Below are positions 36,201 to 50,268 of a stretch of 57,205 nt of DNA, piece by piece. The DNA is taken from the IMG/VR virus record IMGVR_UViG_3300032309_001424, positions 1 through 57,205 of that record; one strand, given 5' to 3'. The position numbers and the translations under genes were made by a program. Position 1 is the stretch's first letter. Every line of letters begins with the position of its first letter. Source of the stretch: a virus. The notes below the pieces were generated by a model. It ran no database searches, had not been told where the DNA came from, and saw nothing but the letters and a program-made list of their open reading frames with translations.

Positions 36201-36325
36201 AGCGTAGCTGGAATTGTGTCTCCAGCAACGTTCTTATAATAGATATAGTCATCTGCAGTGTTTACGTTAGTACGTCTTAAGGAGTGAGTACCAGCAGTAC
36301 CGACCGCCGTTGGATTAATTGGCAT
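30266..36325 (-). CDS. Giant modular tail-fibre/adhesin protein (2019 residues)
   Basis: The ATG follows AAGGAGACAATAA. Visible modules: an N-terminal MPINPTAVGTAGTHSLRRTN segment; a short HGF module (ITTSASHGFVIGQGVTIS) near residue 240; a glycine-rich region (about 300-500; GGGTFVVRKNPREPLFIAGG) like the ALK/LTK-type Gly-rich domain; then about eight longer modules of 75-85 residues with HG(F/L), a YYV strand and an H-F ending. Near residue 1250 is VRQTRKYFRYQSGKGIQ, followed by ESMTRFGGQVVECKTRRPHG. A segment near 1530-1660 has IDYSWYGAGKIRFGFKTTDG. The latter two recall structural proteins of T4-like marine phages, from memory. It is probably the main adhesive fibre or baseplate-associated protein. 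Confidence 0.75.
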   Translation of the reverse strand: MPINPTAVGTAGTHSLRRTNVNTADDYIYYKNVAGDTIPATLSNGASFIYAAGVGSIGGYTEGQLVYVTTTEPKKLKFSAASGGASINSISYEPGSITFNTPIVYNNKVNIDGATTSNQAVKYFTTGTPLTGLVSGNTYFLKNVSVSDFAGQQSLYAFTAHTFTSCNQTGRTGPTISQIRNAYTASAPFTQTYVNQGDFEGYQDWTVPVSGIYSFDVRGASAYAAPASSATISNTQLTSNVATITTSASHGFVIGQGVTISGANNAVFDGTYRITTVPTGTTFTYVRTNANINSASSSGTAALFVSPGRGARVTGRVVLNKGEIITIAVGQRGESGTSTAANNFNGAGGGTFVVRKNPREPLFIAGGGSASSGATAGLDATTNRLAGNNSQGSTSGLVVAIGGSAQGGNSGAGGGFTSRGGNGGAIGFNNTGGGAFNDGLTAVAQSGRIGGNGGFGGGGSADGNLAAQTGGGGGYSGGVAARTTTNGVVGAGGGSFIIPTATNVGTSNGSYDGTTTFNSVSITNLSSYNTGDGSVVATLVSSFTNGNEVYPTAADSEAGTNKIAIAPAGNSYHAFIPINYDAANDLVYSPTAHTLSAGEAVTPTFNTTAPAGLANGTIYYVNVVDAFTYRLSSTPSPSFTTINLTTPSGRSTVTPDRLSRVVVNTATDVLTITAHGFLVDQPIQYNNGSGNPAGNNTGSIGGLDHLSTYFVQEVLNSNQIRLKIALDPATPAINFTSPGTGTEHSFIFVTVNIAADTLYVPNHGLISGQAVRYNNGGSSSIGGLVHNNDYFVIKVDNSTIKLSSNADLSNPININAVGGGTQSLLVTALDFAADTLAIPNHGFLQKELVLYDAKGQTVINGLTTATPYYVIFVDGNKIKLATTPENADAGIAVNITDTPAGVGIHSLQSLSKTPDGIYTIASVPTANSFTVAAAGRVPIITKTFNPRTALDLNLSAFKLVSHGFLTGTKLRYDKGDSATVITGLTDLTDYYVVAINKDYFRLATSANNAASGTTLSVTDFGTGVGHKFTTSQLNGNITGGGTVSIVSGSVLVNGIGTQFSKILKVGDRFRLFPPNTIININVVPADFNTSTNIITKNSHGFTTGDTVQFSVNGGVAPAPLVDQFYYFVRAVSANTITLHSSASDAVANINVVAISNQGTVGSIPYFSFTRTTPVGPIIRRITAIGSDTQISVDRPYASAYNAVSYSYPTFVYVRPEGYSLHRPFDGGVEMSVGASTSLGQIVRQTRKYFRYQSGKGIQTSCGINFKPSIDIESMTRFGGQVVECKTRRPHGLISGLNVRISEATDSFGDPSTVYNGTFAVTVVDLLTFRITAAQPIIETRAYGFPQFYVTQWTNGAVRTGMFDDQNGMFFEYDGTKIYAVRRSSTQQIAGTVAALQGSELIFGTNTSFQAQLAVGDYVVMRGQSYRIVEISSQTRMSVRPEYKGSSGTEKEFNPSAVVNTTTDTFSIISHGFSDLLPVTYNSIDGEPIGGLINGRTYYVSLIDNNSFKIKAAPDSVGFVNLSSLGTTTVHSFVPAKSGIIVTKTVDTKVPQEEWSIDICDGSGVTGYNLDLSRIQMAYIDYSWYGAGKIRFGFKTTDGQVQYVHEYVHNNNLFESYLRSGNLPARYEVVTYNNPTYIPSLFHWGTSVMMDGRFDDDNAYLFTGSSQTLNVLGTTAKSFASTGINLSTDLFTVQSHGFTTGDILQFQSIGSNGLLGVNSLNPTTQVVGSNTLANLTNNAKYKAFVNSANLIHLTPLNATITVGATVERTGSTVTVTTATNHGLTTGMYVGIYGLTATNLPNGPFYITRTSDTVFTYTATGSFSVTSIAQPGAAISEVINFTSQGNTQYTYFLYPDGSANNTSGPNYQPLISIRLSPSVSSGLTGKLGDRDVINRMQLRLKEIGVSTTQLVDCKVLLNSRLNNLGFVGVDSPSLTQIVEHTAADTVSGGVQVYNFRASGGQGGVEETTVVDVSTLFELSNSILGGDSIYPDGPDILTIAVSRLTGNPTLASAKLSWSEAQA

Positions 36326-36336
36326 TTATTGTCTCC

Positions 36337-39300
36337 TTAGATCCTAGTTATCTGAACGTAGCCAGCGCCGTCACGGTATCCAATGTTTGCAATTGCGACA
36401 CCATTAAATGTTCCAGATCCGTTATATTGAGCATCACTTGTGCCAACGTTAGTTGCTGAGCTAATTATAAATGAGCCTCCACCAATACCAGAGGAAATGT
36501 TTCCACCACCTGAGGTGTAACCGCCAGGACCGCCAGTGTAGCCACCACCGCCACCACCAGTGTTGTTACCAGTGTGACCGCCTCCACCGCCACCAAAGCC
36601 ACCAAGAACGTTAGTAGAGCTGCTAGCGTTACCGCCAATTGCATAAAAAGTTCCAAAGATATTTGATCCGCTAAAACCAGCACCTTGAGTAAATTGATGT
36701 TGATTACCGTCAGAGGATCCAGCAGACTCAGATAGCGAACGACTAGGATATAGCTGACCTCCACTATTAAGACCACCACCGCCACCGCCGTGATACCCAG
36801 GGCCACCTTGTCCAATAACAGGGTCTGAACCGCTATTTATTGGTGCTAAGCTTCCAGACCAGATAGGTCTTTCACGAGTTTGACCGCTATGGAATTGTTG
36901 TCCACCCCATACGGAGTAGCTTCCTCCGCCACCACCAGCAATAATTATTGGATTAAGTGTTCCACCAACTACAACAAATGTTCCACCGCCACCAGCAGCA
37001 TTTGAATCAGGGGCTGATGTTCCACCACTTGGAAGTTGCCCGATAACCATCTCTAGTGTTGACCCTTGAGTTAAGCTAACTCTTCCACGCATAACCGCAC
37101 CAAAAGTTGCACCTGGATTGTTAGCAGCTTGTTGACCTCTTGCTCCAGCAGCAATAATTTCATACACTCCAGTAGCTGGAACTGTCCACAGCTGATATCC
37201 GTTTGCTCTACCTTGGTTTAGGTAAGTATTAGCCCACGCTGGGCTTCCAACGCCAACTCTTGCCTGAGCTATGCTTGGACCAAAGCGTCCTTGTACTCCA
37301 CCTGAAGTAAATGTTGCAGATGTAAATGCATACAACTGTGGAGCTGGGTTGATTTGGAATGTAATAGTAGAGAATCCTTGTAAACCACCAACATCTGTTG
37401 CTCTAACAATTACTTGACGACCAGGAGCAGCAATTGTTTCTGTAGGAGTTCCTGTAATAGAGCCATTTGATGTATTAAAGTTAAGACCTGTAGGAAGGGT
37501 TCCGCTTGATATTGCCCATGTAAGAGGAGCAACAAGATTTGATGTTGTAAATGTAATGGCAGTCATTGCAGCATCTGCAAAGATATTTTCACGAGAAACG
37601 GTAGATGGGTTAATAGCACCTACAGTTGCATTAATAATAAACGTATGAGTCTGGAATGCAGTTGCACCGCCAGCATCAGTTGCTGTAATAATAACTACTC
37701 TTCCTGGAGATGCAATAGCTTCTACAGGAGTACCGCTAATTGATCCAGTTGATGTATTTAAGCTAAGTCCGTTAGGCAAAACTCCACTAGTTACTGCAAA
37801 TGTAAGAGGAAGAGTTAAACCTATAGGTGTTGCTGTTGTAGGAGTTATTGTAGTTCCACGATCAACAGTAGTAGATACTGTAAGAGGAGATAGATCTCCT
37901 GTTGTCTGATTTAATGTAAAGTTGTGAGCATCATATCTTGTCTGAACAAAGTAAAAGTCTTTTATTTCTGAAGCATCCCCAACGCTGAATCTTCCACCTT
38001 CTGGATATTCATATTGAAGCATATCTAAATCTAAAAATCCATTGTCTTTTACATGGAAAATATCTTTATCTAGTGAAATTCCAATCTTTTTAAATGTATG
38101 CGTACCTGATCCACCTGATATTGATGTAATAACTGATCCATTTGGAAGAGGCTTTAGTGTAAAAGTATAGCTAGTTGAGGATCCTTGACGGAAAAAACTG
38201 TCAACAAAGTATGTTGTATTGTTAGTAAGACCTGAATATGCTGACCCAGTGCTGTTATAAAATAACATAGTACCTGTATACCAAAGTAGCTCTGTTGCAC
38301 TAGTTACTGTTACGTTTGATGCACTAACAGCTGACACTGTTACAGCAGCATCAGCACTATTTGTTGCGTCAAAAACTTTTGCATCGCCCTTTAAAATAGT
38401 TAGAGTCGTCTGCGTTAATTCGTTTTGATTATTACCAGCAAAGGTACGAGCTTGGTTAGCAAGTTGGAATGTTCCAGAAAGAGATCCTGTTATTGGAATT
38501 ACATCTCCGTCTGGTACAGCGCTTACTTGAAAAGTAGATGTTGAAGCTCCAAGAGTTCCTACTGTTTTTAAGAAAACAACTCCACGAGGGTTAGTAGCAA
38601 AATACCCTGACCCACCAGTTAAAGAATAATATAAAGGAGTTCCTAAAACTCTACCTGAAAAATTTTCGCTTCCATGGGCAACTGTTATAGTGTTGTTAGG
38701 AATACTTACTCCAGAAATATTACTTGTTACACCACCTATAGTTGCAGAGTTAGACCAATCTATGTTAATTGAAGAAAGAGTATTTGAACCATCAAAAGTC
38801 TGAGCTGTTGCAGAGTTTGTAGCATCAAAAGACTTTGCAGTTGTGTTTGTGGCAGGGAATTCTTGAGAGATTGTTGAGTTAAGATTTAAGAAATAAAAAG
38901 GAGTATTTACTTTAAACCCGTGGGAACTTGCTGTAGTTACAGTTAGTGTAGATGTTGCTGAGTCATTTGTTAAAATACCATCTCCATCTGCAATACGAAG
39001 CTGTGATCCCTGAAAAAATTCACCTGTAATAATAGAAGAGTACAAATCTTCAATTGACGCAGTAGTTCCTTGATTTGCTTTACAAAGATAAGTAAAAGTC
39101 GTGCTATTTGGAATAGAGTTAATAATGTAAGAACCGTCTGCTGTTACAGACTTAGTTCCTGTGACTGAAATAGGAATACCTACAGAAAGAAGGTGGTCAA
39201 AGTCAGTAGTTACAGTAATTTCACGAGTACCAGCGTTAGTTGTAATAGCTCTAATGCCTGGAATAGTAGTATCACCACTTTTTGAAAAGAAAGAAGGGGT

Positions 39301-39483
39301 GTTGTTAATAAGCTCAACAGTTTCCCATTTTGTTGGCTGTAGACCGTATTCAAAGTCTGTATCAATAAGGTTTTCAGGCTGCGAAATACGGAGTTTCGTT
39401 ACTGGATCAATAAACTCCTTTGGGAAGATGATTTCTCCGCCTGAAGTTGAGCTACCACTGCTACCACCTAGAAAACCTGGCAT
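36337..39483 (-). CDS. Large modular tail protein with Ig-like and glycine-rich domains
   Basis: This 1048-residue protein starts MPGFLGGSSGSSTSGG then EIIFPKEFIDPVTKLRISQP and FEYGLQPTKWETVE, an N-terminus I recall from T4-like marine phage structural proteins. HG-type modules follow (VTTASSHGFKVNTPFYFL). Residues about 535-720 hold two He_PIG putative Ig domains (LPNGLSLNTSTGSISGTPVE and LPTGLNFNTSNGSITGTPTE). Residues about 720-1040 are glycine-rich, with GGGGTFVVVGGTLNPIIIAG, ending in SATNVGTSDAQYNGSGTFNG. The end closely matches the glycine-rich part of the 2019-residue protein downstream. Eleven bases separate the two genes, so they probably assemble together. Confidence 0.75.
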   Translation of the reverse strand: MPGFLGGSSGSSTSGGEIIFPKEFIDPVTKLRISQPENLIDTDFEYGLQPTKWETVELINNTPSFFSKSGDTTIPGIRAITTNAGTREITVTTDFDHLLSVGIPISVTGTKSVTADGSYIINSIPNSTTFTYLCKANQGTTASIEDLYSSIITGEFFQGSQLRIADGDGILTNDSATSTLTVTTASSHGFKVNTPFYFLNLNSTISQEFPATNTTAKSFDATNSATAQTFDGSNTLSSINIDWSNSATIGGVTSNISGVSIPNNTITVAHGSENFSGRVLGTPLYYSLTGGSGYFATNPRGVVFLKTVGTLGASTSTFQVSAVPDGDVIPITGSLSGTFQLANQARTFAGNNQNELTQTTLTILKGDAKVFDATNSADAAVTVSAVSASNVTVTSATELLWYTGTMLFYNSTGSAYSGLTNNTTYFVDSFFRQGSSTSYTFTLKPLPNGSVITSISGGSGTHTFKKIGISLDKDIFHVKDNGFLDLDMLQYEYPEGGRFSVGDASEIKDFYFVQTRYDAHNFTLNQTTGDLSPLTVSTTVDRGTTITPTTATPIGLTLPLTFAVTSGVLPNGLSLNTSTGSISGTPVEAIASPGRVVIITATDAGGATAFQTHTFIINATVGAINPSTVSRENIFADAAMTAITFTTSNLVAPLTWAISSGTLPTGLNFNTSNGSITGTPTETIAAPGRQVIVRATDVGGLQGFSTITFQINPAPQLYAFTSATFTSGGVQGRFGPSIAQARVGVGSPAWANTYLNQGRANGYQLWTVPATGVYEIIAAGARGQQAANNPGATFGAVMRGRVSLTQGSTLEMVIGQLPSGGTSAPDSNAAGGGGTFVVVGGTLNPIIIAGGGGGSYSVWGGQQFHSGQTRERPIWSGSLAPINSGSDPVIGQGGPGYHGGGGGGLNSGGQLYPSRSLSESAGSSDGNQHQFTQGAGFSGSNIFGTFYAIGGNASSSTNVLGGFGGGGGGHTGNNTGGGGGGYTGGPGGYTSGGGNISSGIGGGSFIISSATNVGTSDAQYNGSGTFNGVAIANIGYRDGAGYVQITRI

Positions 39484-39568
39484 TAGAAAGTACCTCTTTC
39501 ATTACATAAGGAATTTGTGTATAGGATAGCACTATCTAGACACAGTAATAGTTGTTTCTTAATATACA

Positions 39569-40219
39569 TTATATACCTAACCACCATGCTGTAGAGATTG
39601 CAAAAGTACTTTGTGAACCTGTCGGTCCTGTAACTCCCTGAGATCCACTGGCTGTTTCTACAAAAACACCATTAAAATAAACAAAAGTTTTTGCTGTATT
39701 TGTATTAAACCACGCATCGCCATTAACCAAACCCTCGATTGATGGCTGTGTCGCAGAAGCAGTAAACTTACCAATTGGGCCTGTTGGTCCAGTAGGGCCA
39801 GGAACTTCAGATTGCGCTCCAGTTGAACCAGTAGGACCTGTCTGACCACGAGGACCAGTTGGTCCTTGAGGTCCAGTTACATTTGAATCAGCACCAGTAG
39901 GACCTGTAAAACCACGAAGACCTTGAGGACCAGTTACTCCTTGAGGACCAGTTACTCCTTGAGGACCAGTAGGGCCAGTAGGCCCTTGAGGACCAGCAAC
40001 ATCTGATACAGGACCAGTAGGGCCAGCAATACCTTGTGGACCTGTTGAACCTGTAGGTCCTAGAGCCCCTGTTGGTCCTTGAATACCTTGAGGTCCAGTA
40101 GGGCCAGTAGGAGTCACACGAAGTGCTTCCCAAACTGTTCCAGTCCATGTCCAAGTTTGACCGCCAACAGTGAATTGCTCACCAACAACTACGGGCGTTG
40201 GAAAATCAATGGCTGCCAT
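39569..40219 (-). CDS. Collagen-like fibre protein, short
   Basis: This 216-residue protein has an N-terminal domain of about 40 residues ([20 protein letters not shown] then [13 protein letters not shown]) shared with two larger fibres at 41354-43240 and 43253-43954. Gly-X-Y triplets rich in GPT, GPQ and GVT follow, with one knob module ([20 protein letters not shown]) and a short tail ending STAWWLGI. The N-terminal domain probably docks the trimer to a common site on the virion, and the collagen part is the shaft. There is no sizeable C-terminal receptor domain, so it may be a spacer or be extended by another protein. Confidence 0.75.
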   Translation of the reverse strand: MAAIDFPTPVVVGEQFTVGGQTWTWTGTVWEALRVTPTGPTGPQGIQGPTGALGPTGSTGPQGIAGPTGPVSDVAGPQGPTGPTGPQGVTGPQGVTGPQGLRGFTGPTGADSNVTGPQGPTGPRGQTGPTGSTGAQSEVPGPTGPTGPIGKFTASATQPSIEGLVNGDAWFNTNTAKTFVYFNGVFVETASGSQGVTGPTGSQSTFAISTAWWLGI

Positions 40220-40251
40220 CTTGGTTTGTCCTCTCTAGTATAAACGCTATT

Positions 40252-40419
40252 TTACTCGACAACGGGTTCTTCTACCCCGCCATTAAGCTTGTTTGTATAG
40301 GCTGATGCCCAGTTAATTGCTGATGTTAAAGACTCCCACGGGCCACTCTCATCAATGACATTATCGCCATGAAGGATTTGAACCAACAGTTGATCTTCAA
40401 TTATTACATATGAAAACAT
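40252..40419 (-). CDS. Small hypothetical protein in the fibre operon (55 residues)
   Basis: This short gene fills the gap between two fibre genes. The ATG at 40419 follows GAGGGAGAGATATA, a good ribosome binding site. The product reads MFSYVIIEDQLLVQILHGDN, then DESGPWESLTSAINWASAYT, and ends VEEPVVE at a TAA at 40252-40254. It has no signal peptide or membrane segment. Its size and place recall small fibre-assembly or chaperone genes between fibre genes, but no family is recognised. Confidence 0.65.
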   Translation of the reverse strand: MFSYVIIEDQLLVQILHGDNVIDESGPWESLTSAINWASAYTNKLNGGVEEPVVE

Positions 40420-40434
40420 TATATCTCTCCCTCA

Positions 40435-41352
40435 CTATACCGAATACGCTAGTTTTCCAGCAGCACCCACGGCTAGGGCTGTGTCGTTGTCTATAAAAAC
40501 TCCATTTATATTGCTTGTTCCAAAACTACTGGTTCTTTGAATCCAAGCAATTCCATCAAAAGAAGTAGCAAGTTTTCCAGTAGCTCCACCAGCTAAATAT
40601 GTGCCATCTTGAGAAACAGATACCGATCTGATACTAGATGCTCCAAAGCTACTAGTTGGGAAGATCTGAGTCCATGTAGTTCCGTTACTAGATGTTGCAA
40701 CTTTTCCAGCTTCTCCTACTGCAACAAATCTAGTTCCAGCTTCTGTAGCAGTCACTGCATTAATAATACTTACTCCAAATGAAGATGTTCTTTGAGTCCA
40801 AACAACTCCATTAGTAGAAGTAGCAAGTTTTCCATCATATCCTACTGCCACAATTAAACTGTTTGTTGCCCGCAGTCCGTTGATAAAAGTTGTACTAAAA
40901 GACGATGTTCTTTGAGTCCACGATGTTCCGTCAATAGAAGTAGCTAGTTTTCCTGAGGCACCTGCAGCAATCCATAAAGAAGCACTAGTAGAGTATACAA
41001 CTGACAGAATAGCACTTGCTCCAAAAGACGAAGCTTGCTGAGTCCAAGTAACTCCATCAGTAGAAGTAGCTAGTTTTCCTGAGGCACCTGCAGCAATATA
41101 CTTATTATTTCCATATGAAATACAAAAAATACTGCTATCACCAAAACCGCCGTCACGTTGAGTCCATGTTTGAGTATCTGACGATGTTGCAATTTTTCCT
41201 AAGTTTCCTACAGCTACATATCCTTTTGTTGGCGTGTAGTTTATTGCATTGATATTTGTAAGACTAAAAGAGCTATTTGCTACTTGTTGCCACTGAGAAG
41301 GTGTAAAGGGAAAAACAAGAGTTGCATGCATTGGATGAACGGCTATAAGCAT
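40435..41352 (-). CDS. Probable seven-bladed Asp-box beta-propeller protein
   Basis: This 305-residue protein is almost entirely one repeat of about 42 residues: a strand with AVG--GK[L/I/V]ATS, an Asp-box S-(D/N)G--W and a linker TQRTSSFG. Six complete copies are seen (for example GKLATSTDGVTWTQQASSFG). The C-terminal half-copy GKLAYSV and the N-terminal SQWQQVANSSFS would together complete a seventh blade, the closure typical of propellers. It resembles BNR/YCF48-like proteins. In a fibre cluster a glycan-binding role is likely; no sialidase catalytic residues (Arg triad) are apparent. Its start lies just after the previous stop, without a clear ribosome binding site. Confidence 0.78.
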   Translation of the reverse strand: MLIAVHPMHATLVFPFTPSQWQQVANSSFSLTNINAINYTPTKGYVAVGNLGKIATSSDTQTWTQRDGGFGDSSIFCISYGNNKYIAAGASGKLATSTDGVTWTQQASSFGASAILSVVYSTSASLWIAAGASGKLATSIDGTSWTQRTSSFSTTFINGLRATNSLIVAVGYDGKLATSTNGVVWTQRTSSFGVSIINAVTATEAGTRFVAVGEAGKVATSSNGTTWTQIFPTSSFGASSIRSVSVSQDGTYLAGGATGKLATSFDGIAWIQRTSSFGTSNINGVFIDNDTALAVGAAGKLAYSV

Positions 41353-41353
41353 T

Positions 41354-43240
<1,887 letters not shown>

Positions 43241-43252
43241 TTGTTATATCTC

Positions 43253-43954
43253 CTAACTCAACAAAGATTCGTAGGTAAATTGAATAAGAATTTTGTCGTT
43301 TCCAGAAAACAAAAACGGTGTGCTTTCTGTAACTGCAACACCTTCATCAAAAGTTGCAACTTGTGAATGCATATAGAGCTCAATTACGTTGTTTACATTG
43401 TTATTAAAAATTGCTGTTCCAAAGTATGTAACACCAGGTCCTTCATCTCGCATAACAACTTGTCCTACTGGTTGATAGTTTTCAATAACTCCTGGAGTGG
43501 GAAGGCTTACTTTATATACGCCTAATCCACGACTAAATCCAACAGTTCCAGCAATAATACGAATTTCACCAAAAATGGTTGCTCCTGTATTCATATATCT
43601 ACCAGTAATGCTTCCATTTCCAATTACTGGATTTGTAGTACTTGCAGTTAAAACAGGGTTATATGTAGCCCAAGGCTGGATTGCAAAACTACCTGTGGGA
43701 CCAGTAGGGCCAGTAGGTCCTACTACAGTCGATGCTGCGCCCGTTGGACCTGTTGCTCCTGTTGCTCCTGTAGCTCCTGTTGGTCCAGTTGCTCCAATAG
43801 CAGTTGAGTCAAGACCAGCAGCTCCCGTTGGACCTGTTGGTCCTACGGCGCTAGTACGAACTAGTCGCCAAGAAGATCCGTTCCAACGATATGTTTGAGT
43901 TCCATATACATATGTCTGGTTAAGGGTGGGACCACTAGGGAAATCAATTGGCAC
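43253..43954 (-). CDS. Short collagen-like fibre with C-terminal trimer domain
   Basis: The start is GTG at 43954, preceded by a near-perfect AAGGAGGT seven bases upstream, so a strong start despite GTG. The protein has 233 residues. The shared docking domain (PIDFPSGPTLNQTYVYGTQT then YRWNGSSWRLV) leads into a short GPT/GAT shaft. A C-terminal domain of about 135 residues follows (WATYNPVLTASTTNPVIGNG, GRYMNTGATIFGEIRIIAG, LGVYKVSLPTPG). A related C-terminal domain ends the 1638-residue fibre upstream. That domain type is frequent at the tip of phage fibres and probably trimerises and contacts the receptor. Confidence 0.78.
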   Translation of the reverse strand: MPIDFPSGPTLNQTYVYGTQTYRWNGSSWRLVRTSAVGPTGPTGAAGLDSTAIGATGPTGATGATGATGPTGAASTVVGPTGPTGPTGSFAIQPWATYNPVLTASTTNPVIGNGSITGRYMNTGATIFGEIRIIAGTVGFSRGLGVYKVSLPTPGVIENYQPVGQVVMRDEGPGVTYFGTAIFNNNVNNVIELYMHSQVATFDEGVAVTESTPFLFSGNDKILIQFTYESLLS

Positions 43955-43984
43955 GTTATCTACCTCCTTTTTTTCTAGTTCTCA

Positions 43985-48901
<4,917 letters not shown>

Positions 48902-48932
48902 ATCTGGCGCTCCATGTCATCAAAACTTGAAT

Positions 48933-48959
48933 AAAAAGGTGCACTGGTAACACCTATTT
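48933..48959 (-). terminator. Terminator separating the metallophosphoesterase from the fibre genes
   Basis: On the - strand, AGGTG (48955-48951) pairs with CACCT (48941-48937) around a nine-base loop, and further A-T pairs extend the stem past one mismatch. The CACCT arm runs directly into TTTTTAT. It would stop leftward transcripts from 49015-50268 about 30 bases before the giant fibre gene. The fibre genes then need partial read-through or a promoter very close to their start. Confidence 0.55.
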
Positions 48960-49014
48960 GGACCAAGTCTTATTTTACGGTAGTTTCAAAACATTGACCT
49001 TTAGAATACCGTGT

Positions 49015-50268
49015 TTAGACTCGGTAGGTACGGATAATACTAAGGTCTTTTCTTGGGTCGTGATTTTCCCCAATAACCATTGTAAGTAGTCCCGGATGCG
49101 AATCTAAACCTTTTTTATCTCTAAACCAATTAGATCCTCCGTCTAAAGTTGGAGCTTGGACCCAAAAGCGTTGTCCAATATCCATAGCACGATAGTGGTG
49201 GAAGTGACCAGAAACCCATACATCGCATTGGCCTAAATCAGTCATACCTAAAGATTGACCTTCTAGATATTTAATTGGGTTGACCCCGCCCATCTGATGT
49301 CCGTGGAATAGCCCAAGCATTACACCATTGATGTTAATAGATAAGTTTTGATTTCCCTTAGCAGGGTATCTAAATTTGACGTGAGAAAGGCTTTCTACCT
49401 CAGCGCAGATGTCCTGAACTGCACTAGCAATCTCGGTATTCCATCCATCTGCTGGATCTGCTGCAACCTGACGAGTGGACTCATCGTGGTTTCCATTTAC
49501 AACTGGGACAATGAGTTCTTCGCATAGTGGGGCAAAAGCCTTAATCTGAGCTAAAAGGACTCTTCTTGCAACTCTTACCTGCTCGGTGATACCTAAGTCA
49601 GATGCTGCCTGACCCTGTAGTCGTCCATTCTGAGACACGTTTCCTTCAACGTGGTCTCCGGGCAGAGCAAGGACAATAGTTCCAATGGCTCTACCTATTT
49701 TGCGTAAATCTTTAAGTCTTTGAACTGCTTCTGATGTTGTATCTAAAATCCTTTGAACAATGTCCTCGGCGCCTGAGTCCCCTACCTTTTTACCAATCTG
49801 CTGATCGCTAACCACTACTAGATAAGCAAGAGGTCCAGTAATCGCCTCTGTAGGCTTTTGTGGCTTCCATTTAGATAGTTCTTTACATAAAGCTTCTACA
49901 TCTGCTTTATCTTCTGCAAGAGCAGCAAGTGGAACCAGCTTAAGTCGCTTTGACTCTAAAAGCTCTCCATCATATCTTTGCCACCGAGACATACCAAGAT
50001 TAGTCACATGCCACTCATCTGGGTTTAGACCAAACTCAATAAGAAGATCTCTAGCCTCTGGCATATTATTTACTGGCTTTGCATTAGAGGTTAGAACTCC
50101 ACCCTCGGGGGTAAGTTCTAGATTAGGTGTCCAATTTTCTGGAGTTTTTGTTATTTTTCTGTCCGAGCCCGTGGCGCCGGGACTGACAAGATCGACTAGC
50201 TTTTGTGTCAGAGAGTCTTTTGTTTTCTCTATTGGAGTGGCTTTGCCGCTAGCCTTTTTAGCACTCAT
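49015..50268 (-). CDS. Calcineurin-like metallophosphoesterase
   Basis: This 417-residue protein has a metallophosphoesterase core in about residues 145-400: YLVVVSDQQIGKK (motif I), VLALPGDHVEGNVS (GD motif), VPVVNGNHDE (GNHD/E), MLGLFHGHQMGG (GH) and DVWVSGHFHHYRAM (GHxH). Motif I is DxQ rather than the textbook DxH, a variation I recall from actinophage homologues. The N-terminal 145 residues are basic and carry LLIEFGLNPDEWHVTNLGMS, perhaps for DNA binding. Homologues are often labelled Mre11-like nuclease, but the substrate is unproven. It overlaps the small gene upstream by four bases. A terminator lies downstream. Confidence 0.85.
   Translation of the reverse strand: MSAKKASGKATPIEKTKDSLTQKLVDLVSPGATGSDRKITKTPENWTPNLELTPEGGVLTSNAKPVNNMPEARDLLIEFGLNPDEWHVTNLGMSRWQRYDGELLESKRLKLVPLAALAEDKADVEALCKELSKWKPQKPTEAITGPLAYLVVVSDQQIGKKVGDSGAEDIVQRILDTTSEAVQRLKDLRKIGRAIGTIVLALPGDHVEGNVSQNGRLQGQAASDLGITEQVRVARRVLLAQIKAFAPLCEELIVPVVNGNHDESTRQVAADPADGWNTEIASAVQDICAEVESLSHVKFRYPAKGNQNLSININGVMLGLFHGHQMGGVNPIKYLEGQSLGMTDLGQCDVWVSGHFHHYRAMDIGQRFWVQAPTLDGGSNWFRDKKGLDSHPGLLTMVIGENHDPRKDLSIIRTYRV

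Noticed and set aside
40435-41352. Sialidase enzyme
   Set aside because: Asp-boxes are structural and occur in many propellers; the Arg triad and the Tyr/Glu catalytic pair of sialidases are not evident.
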